Origin: Bacillota bacterium
GTDB lineage: Bacteria > Bacillota > Sulfobacillia > JAJYWN01 > JAJZPE01
Length of the DNA: 64,000 nucleotides
NCBI GenBank assembly: GCA_021787335.1
Contig: JAJYMC010000003.1
Span: 1-64,000, forward strand
Direction of reading: 5' to 3'
In this document: positions 27,170 to 33,460 of the stretch, piece after piece
Layout of the letters: each line of letters begins with the position of its first letter
Position numbering within the stretch: the stretch's first letter is position 1
The notes under the pieces: model-generated
Seen by the model: the letters and a program-made list of their open reading frames with translations, nothing else
The model's database searches: none
What the model was told of the DNA's origin: nothing
Program-made: the position numbers and the translations under genes

Positions 27170-27672
27170 GAGACATACTAGACCTTGGTACCGCCCGGGA
27201 CCATGAGGGCGTCTTTCAATTTTCTCTTGGTACGGAGACCCCAATAAGAAAGGACGCCTTTGCGTTTGCTCAACACGTAAGCACTGGCTCCCGCTGGTAT
27301 GTCGTGAAGCGGGGTGGGGTCGCATCCGCTGCTACTTACGAGATTCCCGCATATGCTTTAGGCAGAGGAGTGTTAGGGGGTGGCGCAGCCATGTCCTCTG
27401 AAACTCAGCCATCTGTAACGAAAATGGTAAAGTCGTTAAGCCAAGACGAGCTTCGCGAGATGGCTGAAGAGATCTTTGTCGCTGCGCGTCAGGCGCTTGC
27501 CAACAAGACCGAACGGTCGTTTTTTGCTCTTGACCGTGTCTTGAAGGATTGGCAGTACACTGCTTTGATCAGATTGAACCCAGCCTTCGAAGGACAACTG
27601 GTCAAGATTGAGGAAGAGATTGACAAGGACCCGGCCCCCGGCACTGAATGGAGGAAGTTGCTGGGGAGGTAG
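27166..27672 (+). CDS. Hypothetical protein; C-terminal half a likely antitoxin
   Basis: 168 aa from ATG 27166 (SD aaggag), overlapping the previous stop by ATGA. The first ~75 residues are unrecognised. The remainder (MSSETQPSVTKMVKSLSQDE to WRKLLGR) is helical and acidic, like the partner of a RelE toxin. An internal ATG at 27391 could give a separate 93-aa antitoxin, but its SD is weak. The RelE-type toxin gene starts 5 bp after the stop. The antitoxin role is inferred only from position and size. Confidence 0.6.
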   Translation: MRDILDLGTARDHEGVFQFSLGTETPIRKDAFAFAQHVSTGSRWYVVKRGGVASAATYEIPAYALGRGVLGGGAAMSSETQPSVTKMVKSLSQDELREMAEEIFVAARQALANKTERSFFALDRVLKDWQYTALIRLNPAFEGQLVKIEEEIDKDPAPGTEWRKLLGR

Positions 27673-27677
27673 ACCGG

Positions 27678-27950
27678 GTGTATCGCATTTTGCCAATTAA
27701 GTCGGCGGTCAAACGTCAAATAGAGAAACTGCCCTCGGCACACAAAGAGAGACTGGCTGGCGCATTTGAGGACATAGAGCGTAATCCTCGACACCATCAA
27801 TCGGGTTGGATTGGTAAACTGAAAGGACGTAAGTGGCGGGGCACCTGGCATTACGAGCTGGCCTACCATTATAGGATCCACTACAAGATTGACGAAACGG
27901 ACAAGACCGTCAAGATAACCTATGTGGGTCCGCACCCCACAAGCTATTAG
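27678..27950 (+). CDS. RelE/ParE-family toxin
   Basis: 90 aa. MYRILPIKSAVKRQIEKLPSA is the typical RelE beta-helix start, followed by DIERNPRHHQSGWIGKLKG, TWHYELAYHYRIHYKIDETD and KITYVGPHP, matching the RelE fold order (GKLKG..WRxRxGxYRIxYxID). Basic and compact. Start GTG 27678 with SD ggggaggt, 5 bp after the putative antitoxin gene. Expected to be an mRNA interferase or gyrase toxin; which one cannot be told from sequence. Confidence 0.83.
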   Translation: MYRILPIKSAVKRQIEKLPSAHKERLAGAFEDIERNPRHHQSGWIGKLKGRKWRGTWHYELAYHYRIHYKIDETDKTVKITYVGPHPTSY

Positions 27951-27989
27951 GCCTTTGCTCATGCTCGGCAACGATTATGTTTCGTAGGA

Positions 27990-28022
27990 GAAAGGGCAGC
28001 CCATCAAGGGCTGTCCTTTCTT
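27990..28022 (+). terminator. Terminator of the toxin operon
   Basis: 13-bp stem gaaagggcagccc / gggctgtcctttc (one G-T pair) with an atcaa loop, then ttg. It lies 40 bp after the toxin stop. Confidence 0.75.
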
Positions 28023-28044
28023 GCAGGATAGCAGGAAAGCGCGT

Positions 28045-28140
28045 ATGCCAAACATCCAGAGCATCGAAGAACTCAGGAACGTCTCCGGCATCGGCGAGCG
28101 CAAGTTCGCCGAGATCAAGGACCTCGTGACGGCGCCGTGA
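28045..28140 (+). pseudogene. Duplicated comEA 3' fragment
   Basis: 31 codons starting ATG 28045 (MPNIQ) that continue in frame into the duplicated last 28 codons of comEA (SIEELRNVSGIGERKFAEIK...). It encodes only the second helix-hairpin-helix. No SD is evident. It is a by-product of the 161-bp duplication. Confidence 0.8.
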
Positions 28141-28217
28141 CGAACCGGCTTCGGCCGGTCAACCCACACTACCGAAAAGCGCCGCATACGGGGAATGATC
28201 ATGCGCCTGGAGCTAGG
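28057..28217 (+). repeat. 161-bp direct repeat, copy 2
   Basis: Collinear with 26363-26523; differences are single bases in ctcgtgacg, gaaccgg, atgatc (two) and cctgg. This copy leads into the longer uvsE reading frame, whereas copy 1 is joined to intact comEA. Confidence 0.93.
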
Positions 28218-28899
28218 CTTCGTCTCGATCTGCCTGTCCGAAGAGAAGTGTTCACCCGCCGGGACCCTCACGGTGACGGCAGCCGGCTGCCTCCCGCCGG
28301 CCGGTTCTTCTATACCGGCTATCGGCCTCACTCATCCCCCTGGCGATCCACCCTTTCACCGAAGGGTTGGCCTGGTGGGCTTGACTGGGCCAAAGACGTT
28401 TGTCTGGGCCCGCGAGTACATGGCCTACCACGAGCGCCTCTTCGCCCTCCTCGACCTGGCCGACGAAACCCGGGTGATCATGCACCTTGGCGGCGGAAAA
28501 AACGACAAAGGGTGGTCCCTGAGGACCGCCCGTGAGAATCTCGATGAACTTAGTGATTGGGCTCGCTCACGACTCGTCCTCGAGAACGATGATCGGACCT
28601 TCACGGCCGAGGACGTTCTCTCGGTCGCCGTTGAGGCTGGCATCCCGGTGGTCTTCGATTGGCACCATCACCTGGCCACCGGTGGCACGGCCGCGCCCGA
28701 AGACCTTGTCCCGCTGCTCAAGCGCTGCTTCGCGACGTGGAAAGATAGGCCACCCAAGGTCTACCTGTCCAGCCCGCAGGGCGCCGGCGACCGGGCCCAT
28801 GCGGACGCCGTCGACCCGGCCTTCATCCAACCGTTCGGTGGCTCCCGCCCTAGTCCGCGTCCCCCTCCGACTCATACTGGTCGCGCAGCTGAGCGATGA
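28195..28899 (+). pseudogene. uvsE: Decayed UV damage endonuclease (UvsE/UvdE) gene
   Basis: 234 codons. The N-terminus RLELGFVSICLSEEKCSPAG and the later blocks AYHERLFALLDLADETRVIMHLGGG, RLVLENDDRTFTAEDVL and IPVVFDWHHHLATG are clear UvsE motifs. The segment between residues ~28 and ~70 is unrelated low-complexity sequence. About 100 residues of the TIM barrel, including metal-binding His residues in the MHPDQF region, are missing. The C-terminus is also cut where it runs 50 bp into convergent acs. Probably non-functional. Confidence 0.78.
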
Positions 28900-30823
28900 C
28901 CGTCGGGTCGGCCAGGGTGGTCGTGTCGCCGAGGGCCCGCCCCTCGGCGATGTCCCTCAGGAGCCGGCGCATGATCTTGGCGCTGCGCGTCTTGGGCAGT
29001 TCGGCGGTGAAGAAGATGTCGTCCGGCCGGGCGATGGCCCCGATCTTCTTGGCCACGTGCTGCTTCAGTTCTTCCTTGAGGGCCTCGCTCATCTGGGCGC
29101 CCTCCTTGAGGGTCACGAAGGCCGAGATGGCCTGGCCCTTGACGTCGTGCGTTTTGCCGATGACCGCCGCTTCGGCCACGCTCGGGTGGTCGACCAGCGC
29201 GCTCTCCACCTCGTAGGTCGAGATGCGGTGCCCGGCCACATTCATAACGTCGTCGACCCGGCCCATCAGCCACAGGTAACCATCGTTGTCGACCTTGGCC
29301 CCGTCGCCGGTCAGGTACTTGCCCGGGTAGCGCGACCAGTACTGACGGACGAAGCGCTCCGGGTCGCCGTAGATGGTCCGGAGCATGGCCGGCCACGGCT
29401 TGGTGAGCACCAGGTTGCCGCCCGCCCCCGGACCCACACTGTTCCCGTCCTCGTCGAGGATGTCGACCTGGACCCCGGGGAAGGGCCGCGTGGCCGAGCC
29501 GGGCTTCGTCGCGGTCAGCCCGGGCAGCGGCGAGATGAGAATCATCCCGGTCTCCGTCTGCCACCAGGTGTCGACGATGGGGCACTGGGTGTGCCCGACG
29601 TTCTCGTGGTACCACATCCAGGCCTCGGGGTTGATCGGCTCGCCGACCGTGCCCAGGAGGCGCAGGCTGCTCAGGTCGTGCTGGGCCGGCCACTCGGTGC
29701 CCCAACGCATCATCGAGCGGATGGCCGTAGGCGCCGTGTAAAAGACGTTCACCCCGTACTTCTCGACGATCCCCCACATGCGACCGCGGTCGGGGAAATC
29801 GGGGGTGCCTTCGTACATGAGGGTCGTCGCCCCGTTGGCCAGCGGTCCGTAGACGATGTAGGAATGGCCGGTGACCCAGCCGATATCGGCGGTGCACCAG
29901 TAGACGTCGTCCTCTTTGAGGTCGAAGATGTAGCGGTGGGTGGTCGACGTCCCGACCAGGTACCCGCCGGTCGTGTGGACGACGCCCTTGGGCTTGCCGG
30001 TGGTCCCGCTGGTGTAGAGGATGAACAGCGTGTCTTCGGCTTCCATCGGTTCGGCCGCGCATTCGACCGGGGCGTCGGCGATGATGCCGTCCCACCAAAC
30101 GTCGCGCCCGGCGACCATCGGGACGGGCGCCCGCCCGCTCCGGCCGACCCGGTTGACGACGACCACCTTCTCGATCGAGGGGGTTTCCTTCAAAGCCTCG
30201 TCGGCGTTGGCCTTCAATGGGACGACGTTGCCGCGCCGCCAGGCGCCGTCGGCCGTCACGAGCACCTTGGCCTGCGCGTCGTTGATCCGGTCGCGCAGGG
30301 CCTCGGCTGAGAAACCGCCGAAGACGACGCTGTGCAGGGCGCCGATCTTCGCGCAGGCCAGCATGGCGATGGCCAACTCAGGCACCATTCCGAGGTAGAT
30401 GGCGACGCGGTCGCCCTTCTTGACCCCGAGGGACTTGAGGGCGTTGGCGAAGCGGTTGACCTCGCGCTGGAGCATACCGTAGGTGAGCAGCCGCGCGTCA
30501 CCCGGCTCGCCCTCCCAGATGATGGCCACCTTGTTGCGGCGGAGCGAGGCCGCGTGACGGTCGACGCAATTGTAGGCGGCGTTGAGCTGGCCGCCGTTGA
30601 ACCACTTGACCCACGGCGAGTTCCACTCGAGGACTTCGTCCCAGCGCTTGAACCAGTCGAGCCGGAGGGCCTCCTCGGCCCAGAAACCGGTCAGGTCCGC
30701 GTCGGCCTTCTGGTAGATCGCCGGATCACCGGCGTTGGCGCCGTGCCGGAACTTCTCGGACGGCGCGAAGAGCCGGGTCTCGTTCAACAGGGCCTCGAGT
30801 TTCTCTTGCCGGACCGCCATCAT
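28850..30823 (-). CDS. acs: Acetyl-CoA synthetase (AMP-forming)
   Basis: 657 aa. Activates acetate via acetyl-AMP. Signature motifs: [20 protein letters not shown] (P-loop), [27 protein letters not shown], and [12 protein letters not shown] with the catalytic, acetylation-prone Lys. N-terminal ACAS_N is present ([20 protein letters not shown]). Start ATG 30823 is chosen for the SD gggaggtagag; the frame extends 43 codons further without an SD. The 3' end overlaps the uvsE relic by 50 bp. Length matches the family (~650). Confidence 0.97.
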   Translation of the reverse strand: MMAVRQEKLEALLNETRLFAPSEKFRHGANAGDPAIYQKADADLTGFWAEEALRLDWFKRWDEVLEWNSPWVKWFNGGQLNAAYNCVDRHAASLRRNKVAIIWEGEPGDARLLTYGMLQREVNRFANALKSLGVKKGDRVAIYLGMVPELAIAMLACAKIGALHSVVFGGFSAEALRDRINDAQAKVLVTADGAWRRGNVVPLKANADEALKETPSIEKVVVVNRVGRSGRAPVPMVAGRDVWWDGIIADAPVECAAEPMEAEDTLFILYTSGTTGKPKGVVHTTGGYLVGTSTTHRYIFDLKEDDVYWCTADIGWVTGHSYIVYGPLANGATTLMYEGTPDFPDRGRMWGIVEKYGVNVFYTAPTAIRSMMRWGTEWPAQHDLSSLRLLGTVGEPINPEAWMWYHENVGHTQCPIVDTWWQTETGMILISPLPGLTATKPGSATRPFPGVQVDILDEDGNSVGPGAGGNLVLTKPWPAMLRTIYGDPERFVRQYWSRYPGKYLTGDGAKVDNDGYLWLMGRVDDVMNVAGHRISTYEVESALVDHPSVAEAAVIGKTHDVKGQAISAFVTLKEGAQMSEALKEELKQHVAKKIGAIARPDDIFFTAELPKTRSAKIMRRLLRDIAEGRALGDTTTLADPTVIAQLRDQYESEGDAD

Positions 30824-30978
30824 CTCTACCTCCCGAAAGGTCTCAAGGTCAAGGCGTTCAATGGTTTGCCCGGGCGCAACTTCGCTCCGGGTGTAAGACC
30901 ATAACTTCGCTGCTGGTGGGGCGAATCCTGTCCAAAGAGACGGTCGAGTCACAATTTTGGCTTAATTAGTCCACGACT

Positions 30979-31008
30979 ATCATATTAAGCTGCAACCCCT
31001 GTCGTGAA
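30979..31008 (-). promoter_or_regulatory. Candidate acs promoter
   Basis: On the minus strand: TTCACG (31008-31003), 18-bp spacer, TATGAT (30984-30979), about 155 bp before the acs start codon. Confidence 0.5.
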
Positions 31009-31072
31009 CGATTTCGGCGGGGGCCGTGAGGCGGTCGGTGCGGCGCCCTGTCAGGGGCGGCGGACACGCAAA

Positions 31073-31096
31073 GGAGGCGACCGATGGGTCGCCTCC
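31073..31096 (-). terminator. Hairpin downstream of DUF401 gene
   Basis: Perfect 10-bp stem ggaggcgacc / ggtcgcctcc, 66 bp after the DUF401 stop; followed on the minus strand by only three T residues. Confidence 0.6.
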
Positions 31097-31161
31097 CGGT
31101 GGTGCGGAGGGCGCGTGAGAAGGTGTCCGTTCGCAGCCTTTGGCCCAGGCCGGGTCAGAAA

Positions 31162-32402
31162 TCAGCGAGCGACGAAGTAGACGCCGACCATCGTGACGAA
31201 GATGGCCGCCAGCGGGATGACATAGTAGCGATAGACCTTGGCCACGTTGGCCTGAAAGTACTGGACCGTGAAGACCTGGCACAGGTGCAGCGGGGAGACC
31301 ATATAGGACATGTAGCTGCTGACATAGATGAGCATGGCGTAAAGGGCGCGGGAGGCGCCGGCCGGGACGATGCTCAGGAGGATGGGGTAGGTCAGGGCGA
31401 TGGTCGTAGCCTGGGAGGCGGAAGCCATCCCGATGACCGCCGGCAGGGCGATGCACAGGACGGCGAGGGGCACGCCGGCCCGCGTGAGGTTGCTGATGAG
31501 GATCGGGAAGAGGGTGATGCCGTTGACCGTCCAGCGGAAGAGCATCACCCCGACCATGCCCCGACCATGGCCCACTGGATCCCGCGGATGGGAAGGTCCC
31601 AGCGGAACTTGGGGTGCCGGCGCCCGAGGGCCATGCCCAGGACGACGCCGACGGCCAGGCCGACGTAGAGCGGCGGCTTGACGACGCCGACGAAGGGCAC
31701 CGGCAGCCCGATGCCCAGGAGGACGGCCACCAGCAAAGGCGCCCCATTGACCAGGACGTCCCGGAGGTCCGCCCAGAAGCGAAAGACCTTCCCGCCGTTG
31801 GCCTCGCGCGGCATCCGCCCGAAGAAGTACAGGTAGCCGGCGACTATGCCGGCCACCGTCATCGGCCACTGGACCTTGATGATCTCGGTGATGTCCAGCT
31901 CGGCGATGCGCACCGCCAGCATCAGGCTGGTGCTGAAGGGAAAGACGAAGACCCAGGTGTGCCGGAAGAGGATGTTGATGGCCGCCTTGCGGTCGGGGTC
32001 GAGGTCGAGGCGGTCACCGAGAGAATCGACCAACGGCGCGGAGAGCATCGCCCCACCGAAGACCGGCAGGCAGCCGATGACGCCAGGGACCGCCACCAGG
32101 GCGGCCTTGGTGCTCCGAAGCAGCCGCGCCACGGCGTTCGACATGTTCTCCAAGAGGCCGAGGTCCTCCATCACCCGGCCGAGGGCGGTGATGAGGGCGA
32201 TGATCACGGCGAACTCGATGGTGTCGTGGTCGGTCAGGGCCTTGTAGAAGGTGACGAGAATGCGGTATGGTTCCTCGAAGCCACCGGCGAAGATCCCGAG
32301 CACGGTGGAGCTGTACAACATGATCAGGCCGAGCTGCACTTTGCGGCCGACCAACCAGAAGATGAGGGCGAAAGCGACCAAGACTCCGATGATCTCTCGC
32401 AC
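31162..32402 (-). pseudogene. DUF401-family membrane protein, frameshifted by 11-bp duplication
   Basis: Two overlapping minus-strand frames together encode one ~409-aa, roughly ten-helix membrane protein of the DUF401/citrate-transporter-like type. The first part is MREIIGVLVAFALIFWLVGR through RGIQWAMVG; the second is VMLFRWTVNGITLFPILISN through FVTMVGVYFVAR. The frame breaks at an exact 11-bp tandem duplication (31548-31569). Removing one copy joins the frames as AMVGVMLF. Substrate unknown. It may be a recent inactivation, a phase-variable switch, or an assembly error. Confidence 0.82.
31548..31569. repeat. 11-bp tandem duplication causing the DUF401 frameshift
   Basis: ccccgaccatg at 31548-31558 is repeated at 31559-31569 with no spacer. 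11 is not a multiple of three, so the reading frame changes at this point. Confidence 0.95.
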
Positions 32403-32479
32403 GCCGGTTGGTTCTCCGTCCTTTCACCGTTGACGGGACAACATTCTATCCGTACCAGAAATAATCCTGCTCCGGCAGG

Positions 32480-33181
32480 TTATGGCAGGGACGCCGGTGC
32501 TTTCACGACCGGTCGTCGGGAGAACCTAACCTCGAGGTGAGTCGGATGGGCAAACGGCGACAGAAGCGCAGGAATGACGAGTATCAGCGCGAACCGGAAG
32601 AGGCCCTGGGCTACGCGATAAACAACGCCACCCCCGGCAGCCTGGCCATCGCCGAGTTCGAGGCGGCCACCGCGCGGGCGGCGCAAGAGCCCGCCAGCGA
32701 AGTTTCCCCCGAAGCCGCCGAGGTCGGCGGGGCCGCGGACAAAGAGCCGAAAGAATGAGCAACCCCCCGGCCCGGCCGGGGGGTTCCTGTCATTTCTTAT
32801 TCTCCGCTTTCCGGTCATCCTTGACCAGGGCCAGGATGTCCGAACGGCTGAGGATGAGATGGTCCTCACCATCGACCTTGACCTCCTGGCCGCCGAACTT
32901 GGCGTACAGGACGATGTCACCCTGCTTGACGAGCTTCTTGAGCTCCTCGTCGGTGCACCAAGGGCCCTGGCGAGCCGGGGCCGGTCGAAGCCGACGATGA
33001 TCGTACCGTTGACGTCGATGACCGGTACCCCTTGTTGCCCCGTCTTACGGGTCAGCTCCTTCGCCCAGGCGGGGTTCTTCGCCACGTCGAGTTCCCGGAA
33101 CGGGACCTTCCGTTCCTTCATGTACCGCTTGGCCGCCGTGCAGTGCGGTCACGTCGGGGTGGTATAGATGGTTACCGCCAA
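32480..33181 (-). CDS. Uxx-star glutaredoxin-like protein, in-frame UGA (probable selenoprotein), lost stop
   Basis: From TTG 33181 (SD aaggaggt, 6 bases upstream) the frame reads [10 protein letters not shown], then TGA (33149-33151), then [20 protein letters not shown]. In this glutaredoxin/NrdH-like family the first active-site residue is Cys or selenocysteine (C/U-x-x-C), and TGA falls exactly there. Thioredoxin-fold landmarks [12 protein letters not shown] and [11 protein letters not shown] complete the domain by 32957. No stop follows; the frame runs out of phase through GroES and antisense sequence to 32480, so the 3' end looks rearranged. A CsoR-like operator and promoter precede it. 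Confidence 0.72.
32546..32758 (+). CDS. Small hypothetical protein
   Basis: 70 aa starting [20 protein letters not shown], very basic at first and then acidic/Ala-rich. SD gaggtgagtcgg before ATG 32546, and a hairpin terminator follows directly. No domain or membrane segment is recognised. It lies antisense to the read-through tail of the glutaredoxin frame. Coding is plausible from start, SD and terminator only. Confidence 0.55.
   Translation: MGKRRQKRRNDEYQREPEEALGYAINNATPGSLAIAEFEAATARAAQEPASEVSPEAAEVGGAADKEPKE
32761..32785 (+). terminator. Hairpin between small gene and GroES remnant
   Basis: Perfect inverted repeat aaccccccggcc / ggccggggggtt; the T tract is weak (cctgtcatttctt). It can serve both converging genes. 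Confidence 0.65.
32790..32948 (-). pseudogene. groES: GroES C-terminal remnant
   Basis: 52 codons plus stop reading [40 protein letters not shown] and a Lys-rich end. This is the second half of a 10-kDa co-chaperonin (GDxVLYAKxxGxEVKVDGExxLIL). The N-terminal half and start codon are gone; the upstream sequence is the glutaredoxin gene in another frame. It points to a deletion that fused two neighbouring genes out of phase. Confidence 0.8.
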
Positions 33182-33241
33182 GAGCCTACCTCCTTCGGAC
33201 GTTTTGTCCCGGTCGCAATCCATGGGAATCCGGCCGTTCGC

Positions 33242-33263
33242 CATATACCCCACGGGGTATATG
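33242..33263. promoter_or_regulatory. CsoR/CstR-type operator palindrome
   Basis: Perfect inverted repeat catatacccc / ggggtatatg with a 2-bp centre. The ATACCCC-GGGGTAT pattern is the hallmark of CsoR-family (copper, persulfide or formaldehyde sensing) operators. It lies 11 bp downstream of the minus-strand -10 element, where a repressor would block the glutaredoxin promoter. Confidence 0.75.
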
Positions 33264-33274
33264 TTCTAAACTGG

Positions 33275-33302
33275 ATTATACCACGGTGCTTGCGACAGTC
33301 AA
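33275..33302 (-). promoter_or_regulatory. Promoter of glutaredoxin-like selenoprotein gene
   Basis: On the minus strand: TTGACT (33302-33297), 16-bp spacer, perfect TATAAT (33280-33275), giving a ~90-nt leader with the CsoR-like palindrome around the transcription start. Confidence 0.85.
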
Positions 33303-33427
33303 GAGCCTGCTACGACCGGTAGCGATGGTGAGAAATCCGACCACGCCCCCCGTGACCCACGGCATCGCCGGGGGTCTCATTTTTCTTTGCGGTCCGGCGC
33401 AAGGATTATGGTCGAACCCGCCGAAAG

Positions 33428-33454
33428 CCCCTCCCCCGTCCGCGATGGGAGGGG
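33428..33454 (+). promoter_or_regulatory. Hairpin sequestering the comEC SD
   Basis: Stem cccctccc / gggagggg (33428-33435 with 33447-33454). The 3' arm GGAGGGG lies 6 bases before the GTG start of comEC at 33461. It mirrors the hairpin before comEA (same gaaagcccctcccc lead-in), but without the T tract. Confidence 0.65.
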
Positions 33455-33460
33455 TGACCG

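Larger units (their letters stand above)
26524..28056 (+). mobile_element. Island between 161-bp direct repeats (laterally acquired segment)
   Basis: 1,533 bp separating the two repeat copies. From ~26860 to 28030 base composition falls clearly below the neighbours and codon choice changes (many A/T-ending codons), a sign of foreign origin. It carries three tightly spaced plus-strand genes ending in a RelE-like toxin and a terminator. No transposase or integrase is seen, so the mechanism (recombination between duplicated flanks, or integration plus duplication) is inferred. Confidence 0.65.
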
